From CAZGOM01 sp964542875 (GTDB lineage: Bacteria; Planctomycetota; Phycisphaerae; Phycisphaerales; Phycisphaeraceae), in contig CAZIWA010000029.1 of NCBI GenBank assembly GCA_964542875.1, positions 1 to 48,649 of the forward strand: a DNA stretch of 48,649 bases, written 5' to 3'. Below the pieces are notes generated by a model. The model saw nothing but the letters and a program-made list of their open reading frames with translations. It did no database searches and was not told the origin of the DNA. Shown here one piece after another: positions 14,831 through 22,596 of this stretch. How positions within the stretch are numbered: position 1 is the first letter of the stretch; every line of letters starts with the position of its first letter. The translations under genes were made by a program, and so were the position numbers.

Positions 14831-16809
14831 TCCACGAACCGCTGCGGGTGTTGCTTGTGGAGGATTCGTTATCCGATGCCGCGTTGACGCTCCGTCATTT
14901 GGAGAAGGCGGGGTACCGGGTGCATTCGCGCCGTGTGGAAACGGCGCATGACATGTATGAAGCGCTTCAAAACGAAGTGTGGGACGTGGTGCTTTGCGAC
15001 TTTCAGATGCCGGACTTCAATGCGCCCGCGGCGCTGATGGTGCTGAAAAAGACGAACCTGGACGTGCCGTTCATCGTGGTATCCGGATCGATCGGTGAAG
15101 AGAATGCGGTGATCATGATGCGCGTGGGCGCGCATGATTACCTGATGAAGGACAACATGGCACGGCTGGTGCCCGCGGTGACGCGCGAGCTGGCTGAGGC
15201 CAAGAACCGGAAAGAACGCCGGCGTGCGCAGACCGCATTGCGTGAGAGCGAAGAGCGATGGAAGTTTGCCCTGGAATGCGCGGGCGACGGCGTATGGGAC
15301 TGGGACATGGCGGCGGGAGAAGCGACGTACTCCAAGCGGTGGAAGGAGATGCTGGGGTACAGCGACGAAGACGTGGGGACGACGATTATCGAATGGTCGA
15401 GACTGGTGCACCCCGATGACCTGGAGAGGGTGATGTCCACCCTGCATCAGCATCTTGACGGGGAAACCAACCAGTACGTGTGCGAAATGCGCATGATCTG
15501 CAACGACGGGACGCACAAGTGGGTGCTTTCGCGCGGGATGGTGATCGCACGCGACGCCGCGGGGAGCGCGACGCGCATCCTGGGAACGCATACGGACATC
15601 ACCGACCGGAAAGAGGCAGAGGCGCGAAAGCAGGAGAACGACGAGCGCTTCAAGCGTCAGGCACAGATCCAGGGAGCTATTCTCGATGCGATCACGGCGA
15701 ACATCGTGCTGTTGGATTCGCGCGGGGTGATCGTGGCGGCCAACAACGCGTGGCAGCGGTTTACGCAGATGGGATTTTTCCATCAGTACCCGTACAAAGT
15801 GGGCGACAACTACCTGGATGCGTGCGCCAAGGCCGGAGACGACATGGCGCAGACGGCGTACGAAGCTGCGGAAGGAATCCGGGGCGTGCTGTCGGGCTCG
15901 CTGCGGGAATACGCGGTGGAATATTCGGTGGTGCTGCCCACGGGCGAGGTGTGGTACCGGCTGCTGGCGACGCCGGTGCATGAAAAGCGCCTGGATGGCG
16001 CGGTGGTGCTGCACATCGACATCACCGAGCGCAAGCAGGCGGAGGACAGCCGGCGCAAGCGCGAGAAGCTGGAGCACTCCCTGAAGCTGGCCAAGCAGGT
16101 GCAATTGAGCCTGCTGCCCGCGGAAAACCCGACCTACAAGCACCTGGAGGTGGTGGGGCACAGCAGCTACTGCGATGCGACGGGCGGGGATTACTACGAC
16201 TTTCTGGATGTGACGGCGCTGGGCCGGGAAGTGTTGTTCACCGCGGTGGGCGATGTGTCAGGCCATGGGGTGGCTGCGGCGTTTTTGATGGCGACGGCGC
16301 GAGCGGTGCTGCATGCGCACAGCGATCTGGTGGGGCAGCTTTCGACATTGATGTCGAAGATCAACGTGGTGCTGTCGAAGGACACGCGCCATGAGAGGTT
16401 CATGACGCTGGTGCTGGTATCGATCGATCCGGAGGCGGGGAGCTTGAGGTGGGCGTCAGCGGGGCATGATCCGCCGTTTGTTTTCCATGCGGCGACGCAG
16501 GAATTTGAAGACCTGCACGAAACGGACCTTGTGCTGGGGGTGGACCCGGCTGCGACGTACGAGGATTACACGCGCACAGGGCTTAAGCCCGGGGACATCG
16601 TGTTTATCGGGACGGACGGGGTGTGGGAGATGCACAACGCCGCAGGCAAGCAGTTCGGGCGTGAAGGGCTCAAGGCGTTTTTGCGTGAGAACCATCGGTT
16701 GTCGGCGGCGCAGATTGCCCAGGAACTGGATATCCGTCTGGCGAAGCACCGGGGCGGCGCGACGGTGGCTGAGGACGATGTGACGTATGTGGTGGTGAAG
16801 ATGCTGTGA
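14827..16809 (+). CDS. Receiver-PAS-PP2C (SpoIIE/RsbU-type) phosphatase
   Basis: The protein has 660 aa. Receiver domain 1-125 (LLVEDSLSDAAL, Asp58 in VLCDFQMPD), PAS/PAC 1 about 145-265 (WKFALECAGDGVWDWDM ... ILGTHTDITDRKEAE), PAS/PAC 2 about 285-415, then a PP2C-type serine phosphatase about 430-660 with GGDYYDF, GDVSGHGVAAAF and GTDGVWE metal-site motifs. RsbU-like phosphatases dephosphorylate anti-sigma antagonists, so the output is probably partner-switching control of a sigma factor; no antagonist or anti-sigma gene is in the window. The ATG at 14827 overlaps the regulator stop (ATGA). An upstream in-frame start at 14785 adds only 14 residues. Confidence 0.93.
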   Translation: MIHEPLRVLLVEDSLSDAALTLRHLEKAGYRVHSRRVETAHDMYEALQNEVWDVVLCDFQMPDFNAPAALMVLKKTNLDVPFIVVSGSIGEENAVIMMRVGAHDYLMKDNMARLVPAVTRELAEAKNRKERRRAQTALRESEERWKFALECAGDGVWDWDMAAGEATYSKRWKEMLGYSDEDVGTTIIEWSRLVHPDDLERVMSTLHQHLDGETNQYVCEMRMICNDGTHKWVLSRGMVIARDAAGSATRILGTHTDITDRKEAEARKQENDERFKRQAQIQGAILDAITANIVLLDSRGVIVAANNAWQRFTQMGFFHQYPYKVGDNYLDACAKAGDDMAQTAYEAAEGIRGVLSGSLREYAVEYSVVLPTGEVWYRLLATPVHEKRLDGAVVLHIDITERKQAEDSRRKREKLEHSLKLAKQVQLSLLPAENPTYKHLEVVGHSSYCDATGGDYYDFLDVTALGREVLFTAVGDVSGHGVAAAFLMATARAVLHAHSDLVGQLSTLMSKINVVLSKDTRHERFMTLVLVSIDPEAGSLRWASAGHDPPFVFHAATQEFEDLHETDLVLGVDPAATYEDYTRTGLKPGDIVFIGTDGVWEMHNAAGKQFGREGLKAFLRENHRLSAAQIAQELDIRLAKHRGGATVAEDDVTYVVVKML

Positions 16810-16884
16810 TGCGCGGCTGACCACGCATTGGGAAACCAGCCTCAGGCACCTCACTGATAAAAATGGAGGGACACCGCCAGCGGG

Positions 16885-18177
16885 TTATTGGTGGGCGTCG
16901 CGGGATGTGGCGGGTTGCGACATGACGATGGCGTCGAACTGCTGAGCCCAGCGCAGGCGGACCTGCTTGATGGGATCAATCAGATTGTCTCGGGTTGCCT
17001 GGCGGTTGCACCAGTTGCGAATGAGCAGGCCCATCGCGGTTTCACGGTCGTGGTGGCGGAGGTCGATCACGGAATTGCGCTGCTGGCAGGAGGCGAAGAT
17101 GCTGGCGAATTTGGAGTTGTACGCCAGGGCGGTGGTGGGAATGCCCTGGGAGAGAGAGGCGATGCCGGCGTGGAGCCTGCCGGCGATGAAATAATCGCAG
17201 TGGCCGACGTACCACTTGAGGATGCCGGGATGGACAACGTTTCCAAGAATCCGGACACGGTGGGCGTCTTGGGGACCAACGGTTTCCAGGAGGCTCTGGC
17301 AAGCTGTGAGGTCTGACTCGTGAGTGCCAAGAAGATGGGGGACGAGCATGACCTGGGCATCGGTCTGGTTCATGAGCCAGCGCAGAAAGTTCTGGCAGAG
17401 GTGGCCGTAGTCGGACTGGAGGCCGAAGGCTTCGCGCGAGTTTGCGCGGGAATAGAGCATCCCGGAGACGTTGAGGCCGACGAGGGGTTTGCGGTCGCGA
17501 TCCTGGGTCAATTCCTGGAGCCAATCAGGCGTCCGGATGGGCATGGTGGGCTGGAGGCCAAAGGCCATGTCCACGCCTTCGTGGTGAAGGTGGGGGTCGA
17601 AATCGTTGCCCAGAAGTTCCTTAAGCGCGGCGTAGCTTTCCGGGTCGCGGGCCCAGGCCTGGGAGGTGTGCTGGAGAATGTAGCGGGCTTTGGCTTTGCA
17701 AGCGGGATCATTGAAGGGGCCGAAAGTTTGAGGAAGCAGGACCAGGGGTTTTCCGGATTCGATGGCGATGAGTTTGGGAAGGGTGACGGCCTGGAAGCGG
17801 GCTTTGCCGTAGACGTCGGTAAAGCCGTCGCCGGAGGAGAGATCAAGGACGGCACTGGCGGCTTTCATGGCGAGGGCCGCGGGGTTGTTGAGCCCGCCGA
17901 GGCGTGCGGAGATGCGGATGTTCCAGAGGTTTGAGTGCTGGAAGATGCCGCCTGAGTTGACGGCGCCGAGGAACATGACGGGTGTGGGGCCGTCGGAAGA
18001 CTCGACAGCGCCGTGACGGACGCCGTCGGTGTGATCGAAGACGCTGATGTCTTCAACGCCGCGTTCGGCGAGGCCGTTGACGGCGGCGTGGCAAAGCGCG
18101 GTGACGCCGAGATTGCCGATGTCCGAAGTGGCGCCGACGAGACAGATACGCTGGTGGTTATGTACGTGGCTGATCAT
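16885..18177 (-). CDS. Polysaccharide pyruvyl transferase family protein
   Basis: The protein has 430 aa and a GT-B-like architecture: an N-terminal LVGATSDIGNLGVTALCHAA block, LVLLPQTFGPF, a central PLVGLNVSGMLYSR, and the family's C-terminal signature HCDYFIAGRLHAGIASLSQG with ALAYNSKF. CsaB-type members add ketal pyruvate to sugars of cell-surface polysaccharides; the real substrate here is unknown. It has no signal peptide and would act in the cytoplasm. It stands alone between two intergenic stretches, with its stop about 75 bp from that of the convergent phosphatase gene. Confidence 0.85.
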   Translation of the reverse strand: MISHVHNHQRICLVGATSDIGNLGVTALCHAAVNGLAERGVEDISVFDHTDGVRHGAVESSDGPTPVMFLGAVNSGGIFQHSNLWNIRISARLGGLNNPAALAMKAASAVLDLSSGDGFTDVYGKARFQAVTLPKLIAIESGKPLVLLPQTFGPFNDPACKAKARYILQHTSQAWARDPESYAALKELLGNDFDPHLHHEGVDMAFGLQPTMPIRTPDWLQELTQDRDRKPLVGLNVSGMLYSRANSREAFGLQSDYGHLCQNFLRWLMNQTDAQVMLVPHLLGTHESDLTACQSLLETVGPQDAHRVRILGNVVHPGILKWYVGHCDYFIAGRLHAGIASLSQGIPTTALAYNSKFASIFASCQQRNSVIDLRHHDRETAMGLLIRNWCNRQATRDNLIDPIKQVRLRWAQQFDAIVMSQPATSRDAHQ

Positions 18178-18298
18178 GCAGGGGTGTATTGCAACACCCG
18201 TGCCAGAGGCTTTTGGGGGGAAGTCAGGGGGAATTAGGGAATTTTGGGAGTCAAAATGAGAATCTGGGTTTTCAGATTGGGAATAGGATAAGAGGAAG

Positions 18299-18420
18299 GG
18301 TCTGGGGTCTAGGGGCTGGGGTCTGGTCAGAGGAAGGGAATGGTAGATGTATGAGGTTAGATGTTAGATGTTTTTCAGAGAGCGATTCAGAGGGGGGAGC
18401 GAGGAGTCGTTGCGTTGAAG
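18299..18420 (+). repeat. Dispersed intergenic repeat, copy 2 (words 1-2-3)
   Basis: This copy has all three modules in order. Word 1 (18299-18332) contains TCTGGGGTCTAGGGGCTGGG and GGTCTGGTCAGAGG. Word 2 (about 18346-18382) contains AGATGTATGAGGTTAGATG and GTTTTTCAGAGA. Word 3 (18403-18418) is GGAGTCGTTGCGTTGA. It fills the gap downstream of the amidohydrolase gene. Confidence 0.7.
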
Positions 18421-18421
18421 G

Positions 18422-19780
18422 TCAGGCTTGGACGCCGGGGAGGCGCAGGACGGCCTGGCCGAAGAATTCGACGGAGTTGTCGTGGAAGATGGCTTTGGCG
18501 AGGTTTCGGGCGACGGTGTCGGAGATGAGGCGATTTTCGACTTTGTCCCAGAGGACGGTGGAGAGCTCATGGCGCAGGAGCGCGGTGGTGCCGACGAAGG
18601 CTTCGGCGGTGGCGCAGTCGGTGCCGATGAGGAGTTTGTTGGAGGGGACGATGTCGATGGCTTCGGACATGATTCTGCGACCGAGCGTGGAGCCGAGCAT
18701 TGGGGTCCAGCAGAAGTTCATGTAGGCGTGGCGATAGGTGCGGGCCATGACCATGGCGCCGCCGTCGTTTGGCCAGCCGGAGTGGCACATGTCGAGCTTG
18801 AGGCCCTGGAGGCGGCGGCTCTTCATGAGGTTCATCATGGTTTCAGGGTCGGTGTTGCGTGTGGGGTAGCTGTAGCCGGTGTGGACCTGGAGGCCAAGGC
18901 CACGGTCACGGGACATTTCCAGGAGGTGCCAGCAGAGGTTGTCCTGAAGGGCTTTGAAGTCTTCGGGAGAGAGATTTTTGGTGGGTGCACCTTTGGCTTT
19001 GACCCAGATGTCTTCGGCCCTGCGGTCGCTGACTTCTTCAAAGTGGAGGGTGCGGTGGTAGCCGATGAGGAGTTTGACGGTCCAGCCGCCTCGGGCTTTG
19101 AAGAGGTCCAGGGCGCGGCCCAGGACGTCGAGGTATTCCTCGTATTTGCCCATGGAGGCGTTTAAGAGTTCAAGGGTGCGTTCACGGCCGGGCGTGCCGG
19201 AGGCGAAGCCGGAGAACAGGTAGCCGTCGAGGATGAGGCTCGGAAGCAGAAAAGCCTGCTGGGCGCGGCGTTCGTCGTAAGAGAGTGCTTCGTAATGGTC
19301 GGTGACGTAGGGCATGGTGACCATCTGGTTCTGCAGGATGGTGTTGCTGGAGAAGAGGGCCGAGCGGAGCCAGGCGCGCTGGCCGAACTCTGCGTATTTG
19401 GCGCGGACCTTGGCGTCAAGGGCGTCGAAATTAGAGGCGTTGATGTCGTCGCCTTCAAAGCCGTGAAGGGTGCGCAGGCCTTCGCGCATGACCCGCCAAG
19501 TGGTGAGTGCGCGGTATTTATCGAGGATGGGTGCGATTTGCGCGTAGGTGCGCTCGATGGGCTTGTCCATGGTGCCGGCAAGGCCTTCGATGGGCTTGGC
19601 GTCATCGACAGCGGAACCGGAGAGGTAAGTGAGGTAGTCGAAGAAGATGATCTGGGCGAGGGTGAGCGGGGCTTTGTCATCAACCGGGGTGCCGGTGTCC
19701 ATGCCTGCGGCGTGGCTGTGCGTGTCGATGAAAGGAAGCGAGTTCACATAGGCGAAGAAGTCTTGTTTGGATGATGGCAT
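18422..19780 (-). CDS. Amidohydrolase superfamily protein
   Basis: The protein has 452 aa and a metal-dependent TIM-barrel signature: an N-terminal PFIDTHSHAAG (first metal ligands), LGLQVHTGYSYP near the middle, KLDMCHSGWP, and LLIGTDCATAEA near the C-terminus, the usual D of the last strand. The layout is nearer to amidohydrolase-2/uronate isomerase-like enzymes than to urease-type ones. I cannot name a substrate. No signal peptide is present. It is followed by a PhyH dioxygenase on the same strand, with a 190-bp gap, so joint catabolism of a small molecule is possible but unproven. Confidence 0.8.
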   Translation of the reverse strand: MPSSKQDFFAYVNSLPFIDTHSHAAGMDTGTPVDDKAPLTLAQIIFFDYLTYLSGSAVDDAKPIEGLAGTMDKPIERTYAQIAPILDKYRALTTWRVMREGLRTLHGFEGDDINASNFDALDAKVRAKYAEFGQRAWLRSALFSSNTILQNQMVTMPYVTDHYEALSYDERRAQQAFLLPSLILDGYLFSGFASGTPGRERTLELLNASMGKYEEYLDVLGRALDLFKARGGWTVKLLIGYHRTLHFEEVSDRRAEDIWVKAKGAPTKNLSPEDFKALQDNLCWHLLEMSRDRGLGLQVHTGYSYPTRNTDPETMMNLMKSRRLQGLKLDMCHSGWPNDGGAMVMARTYRHAYMNFCWTPMLGSTLGRRIMSEAIDIVPSNKLLIGTDCATAEAFVGTTALLRHELSTVLWDKVENRLISDTVARNLAKAIFHDNSVEFFGQAVLRLPGVQA

Positions 19781-19859
19781 TCCGAGTTCCCCAATTTTCT
19801 CTCCCCCAGGAAGGGTGCTGTTGCAGGGGACATTGTAAGAAGAGGCGGGGAAGAGGATT

Positions 19860-19906
19860 TAAAATTTGAAATTTCGGATTTATGAATTGGAAGAGGGATT
19901 GGAGGG
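19860..19906 (+). repeat. AATTTGAAATTT-type intergenic word repeat
   Basis: A short AT-rich stretch (AATTTGAAATTTCGGATTTA followed by an AGAGGG) resembles 34264-34305 (AATTTGAAATTTGGAATTTA, then AGAGGG). Both lie between genes, and the short blocks are in the same order. Its function is unknown. Confidence 0.4.
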
Positions 19907-19968
19907 GTAAAAGAAAACACACCAACGCTTGGGGCGACGGTGTGCTGGTGGGATCGTTGGAATCGGGT

Positions 19969-20739
19969 TTAGTCTTTGACGATGTACTTGCAGATTTCCT
20001 GGCCGCGTTTGGAGAGCTTTTCGTATTGTGCTTTGGGGAGGTGGCGGGTGAATCCGCCGTGGAACCAGGGGGCGAAGTAGCCGACGCTGGTCATGGGGCG
20101 GGTGATGTCGGAGTTGTTGGGGGGCCCGCCGTGCCAGCAGCGGACATCGCGGACCAGGGCGGTGCCTGCGGGTGCGTGGATGATGGAGTTTTGCATCCAG
20201 CGTGGTTCTTCTTCGACGGAGGGGATGGGGCCGCGGTGGCGTTGCGTGCAGGGGACAAAGCGTGTGCCGCCGACGGTCTTGTTGAAGTCGACCATGAGGA
20301 AGTTGACGACGATGAAAGGGGCGATGGGGTCGTGAAAGGTGACGACGCCTTGAGGGTCCTGGAAGAAGTCACCCATGTCTTTATGGAGGGGCTGCATTTG
20401 AGCGCCGGGGAGGGAGTAGTCGCCGCCTGCGCCGGAGCAGTTGAAGTGGGATGAGCTCCAGATTTTTTCGACGATGTTAAGAATATCCGGCAGGTCGATG
20501 AGCATGGCCCATTCGGGGTGGTGGGTTTGCGGGCCAAAGGAATAGCGGTAGCTTCCGCGGTTGCCTTTGCGTTCGGGGTCGGCGTCGAGCTGCTCTTTGA
20601 TGACGCGGGCGGCGCCGGCGCGGGCGAATTCAAGTTGTGCGGGTGTGAGTGCGTTTTTGATTGCGACAAAGCCGTCGCGGTGGAAGATTTTGGTGGCGCG
20701 GTCGACTTCGCTGCCGGCGAGAAGATCGATATCAAGCAT
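19969..20739 (-). CDS. Phytanoyl-CoA dioxygenase (PhyH) family protein
   Basis: This 256-aa protein resembles Fe(II)/2-oxoglutarate-dependent hydroxylases. It starts with the family lead-in FHRDGFVAIKNALTPAQL. The middle holds PLHKDMGDFF (His-x-Asp iron ligands), VVNFLMVDFNKTVGGTRFVP and QRHRGPIP. GTALVRDVRCWHGG supplies the distal His. The true substrate cannot be read from the sequence. The ATG at 20739 is followed by LDIDLLAGSEV. It stands alone, with a spacing of about 160 bp to the upstream EVE gene. Confidence 0.88.
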   Translation of the reverse strand: MLDIDLLAGSEVDRATKIFHRDGFVAIKNALTPAQLEFARAGAARVIKEQLDADPERKGNRGSYRYSFGPQTHHPEWAMLIDLPDILNIVEKIWSSSHFNCSGAGGDYSLPGAQMQPLHKDMGDFFQDPQGVVTFHDPIAPFIVVNFLMVDFNKTVGGTRFVPCTQRHRGPIPSVEEEPRWMQNSIIHAPAGTALVRDVRCWHGGPPNNSDITRPMTSVGYFAPWFHGGFTRHLPKAQYEKLSKRGQEICKYIVKD

Positions 20740-20900
20740 GACAGATCCTTAAAGGGGGATGGGGCCGATGATCGTATGTCATATCAATATAGAGAGGACG
20801 GGGGTTGCGCAAGGGGGTGGCGGAGGTATTGGATAATCCGACAGGTGTTTGAAACAAACCTGCGGGGTTGTGACGAAATGGTGGGGATGCAGGAAGAGGG

Positions 20901-21374
20901 TTATCGGGATGCGCGGGACATTTTGAGGACTTCCTCAAATTCGGCGGGGGTGACGGGTTGGATGGAGAGGCGTTGGCCGCGTTTGAGGACGAGCATGTCG
21001 GCGAGTTTGGGGTTGGCGCGCAGGTCGTCGAGGGAGACAGTTTTGGGGAATTTTTCGACGAATTTGATGTCGACCATCATCCAGGCGGGGGCGTCTTTTT
21101 TGGTTTTGGGGTCAAAGTGATCGTGCTTTGGGTCCCAGGCGGTGGAGTCCGGGTAGGCCTTGGAGCAGATTTCGGCGATGCCGGCGACGCCTGTGGGGTC
21201 GGCGTTGGAGTGGTAGAAGAGGACGCCGTCGCCGATGGCCATCTGGTCGCGGATGTAGTTGCGGGCTTGGTAGTTACGTACGCCGTCCCAGCAGGTTTTG
21301 CCTTTTTTGGCGAGGTCGGAGATGGAAAAGGCTTCGGGTTCGGACTTCATCAACCAGTATTGCTTGCCAGCCAT
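20901..21374 (-). CDS. EVE domain-containing protein
   Basis: The protein is a single EVE domain of 157 aa, in the PUA-like fold that binds modified bases in nucleic acids. Visible motifs are YWLMKSEPEAFSISDL, CWDGVRNYQARNYIR, GDGVLFYHSNADPTGVAG and AWMMVDIKF. The start at 21374 is set by AGGAG about 6 nt upstream. A longer open frame to 21644 would run antisense into the FKBP gene and lacks family similarity. It is divergent from the FKBP gene, and the 133-bp gap must carry both promoters. The role is unknown in detail; EVE proteins are often linked to RNA or DNA modification. Confidence 0.93.
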   Translation of the reverse strand: MAGKQYWLMKSEPEAFSISDLAKKGKTCWDGVRNYQARNYIRDQMAIGDGVLFYHSNADPTGVAGIAEICSKAYPDSTAWDPKHDHFDPKTKKDAPAWMMVDIKFVEKFPKTVSLDDLRANPKLADMLVLKRGQRLSIQPVTPAEFEEVLKMSRASR

Positions 21375-21507
21375 GAGTGCTCCTTGTGTCTGACGGGGCC
21401 GGGTGAACCACCCGGCGTGCCGAGTCGTAATGTCCACAGTAAGATGTTGCGGCTCATGTCCGCAAGCGCAGAGATAGACTTGGATCAACCCATAAGAAAG
21501 GCATCGT

Positions 21508-22371
21508 ATGAATTCTCGCTGGCTCGCCGCTCTGCTTATCGCAGCCCCGGCATCCGTGGCATCGTTGGCGTTCGCTGAAGACAAGCCTGCTTTAACTCCC
21601 GCTGCCGCGCCCGCGGCGACAGTGGTGATTCCTGACGATATCAATGCCCAGTTCAGCTATGCCCAGGGCGTGCAGATGGGTAAGCAGCTTTCAGGCGGCA
21701 AGGAAGTGGGTCTTGATGCGGAACAATTCATCAAGGGCATCGTGGATGGCTCAAAGGGGAAGGCGGACGTTTCCGCGGCCGACCTTGGGATCCTGGAGAT
21801 GAAGTGGGTTTTGTCCCGGCTGGATAAAGACATCGCCAAGGCGGAGCTGGCCAAGGACACCGGTCAGGTGACGATGGCGCAGGAACAAAAGAAGATGTAC
21901 CAGGCTGAACTGGCCCGGCGGGAACAGGGCCTTGTGCAGGCCAAGCAGGGCGAGGAATTCCTGAAGAAGAACAAGTCTGCCGAAGGCGTGAAGACGACGG
22001 CGTCGGGCCTGCAGTACAAGGTGGTGAAGGAAGGGACCGGCGCCAAGCCGGGGCCCAACGATACGTTTACGGCGCACTACAAGGGGACGCTGGTGAACGG
22101 TGAAGTGTTTGACCAATCCAAGCCGGAAGCGCCGCTGACCCTTGGGGTTGGGCAAGTGATTCCGGGTTGGACGGAAGGTCTGCAGTTGATGCCGGTGGGC
22201 TCGAAGTACATTTTCTGGATTCCTTCGGAGCTGGGGTATGGCGAACGCGGCGCGGGCGCCAAGATTCCGCCGAACTCCGTGCTGGTGTTTGAAGTGGAAC
22301 TGCTTAAGAGCGAAGCTTCAGCGCCGCAGGGTTTTGCCCCTGGCGCGGGTGGCAAGGGCAAGGGCCAGTAA
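21508..22371 (+). CDS. Exported FKBP-type peptidyl-prolyl cis-trans isomerase
   Basis: The protein has 287 aa with a signal peptide (residues 1-23, ending VASLAFA before EDKP). A helical FKBP N-terminal dimerisation domain (about 45-160) precedes an FKBP catalytic domain (about 165-270) with GLQYKVVKEGTG, HYKGTLVNGEVFD, VIPGWTEGLQLMPVG, GYGERGAGAKIPPNS and VLVFEVELL. This is the Mip/FkpA layout: a periplasmic folding catalyst and chaperone for exported proteins. The tail is Gly/Lys-rich. A strong terminator follows at 22394-22429, so this is a single-gene unit. Confidence 0.95.
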   Translation: MNSRWLAALLIAAPASVASLAFAEDKPALTPAAAPAATVVIPDDINAQFSYAQGVQMGKQLSGGKEVGLDAEQFIKGIVDGSKGKADVSAADLGILEMKWVLSRLDKDIAKAELAKDTGQVTMAQEQKKMYQAELARREQGLVQAKQGEEFLKKNKSAEGVKTTASGLQYKVVKEGTGAKPGPNDTFTAHYKGTLVNGEVFDQSKPEAPLTLGVGQVIPGWTEGLQLMPVGSKYIFWIPSELGYGERGAGAKIPPNSVLVFEVELLKSEASAPQGFAPGAGGKGKGQ

Positions 22372-22393
22372 TCGATTGATTGTGAAATGATTG

Positions 22394-22429
22394 AAACAAA
22401 CCCGGCTGATGCAGCCGGGTTTGTTTTTT
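22394..22429 (+). terminator. Rho-independent terminator after FKBP gene
   Basis: A perfect 15-bp stem (22394-22408 with 22412-22426) closes a 3-nt loop and ends in a run of Ts. It lies 23 bp after the stop codon. Confidence 0.9.
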
Positions 22430-22465
22430 ATGGGTGTTTGCGGGTGATTTTCAGGATTTTCAGGG

Positions 22466-22495
22466 ATGGTTATAACCATTGATTATTTAATGGTT
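22466..22495. promoter_or_regulatory. Palindrome and extra half-site upstream of sigma factor gene
   Basis: The 14-bp perfect palindrome ATGGTTATAACCAT (22466-22479) is followed 9 bp later by a third half-site AATGGTT (22489-22495). It sits about 100 bp before the ECF sigma factor gene, where an operator or promoter would be expected. The match is purely by symmetry; no known regulator is assigned. Confidence 0.3.
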
Positions 22496-22596
22496 TGAGT
22501 GGATTTGTGGGGTGGGCTTGGAGAGCATGTAAAATTTTCTTTGAGATTTTCATGTCATTGTGAAGATGACCCCCTCTTTCTTTGTGAGGAGACCAC

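Noticed and set aside
14869..16161. 430-aa minus-strand open frame over the phosphatase gene
   Set aside because: It is a mirror of the PP2C gene with His/Arg/Val-rich low-complexity content.
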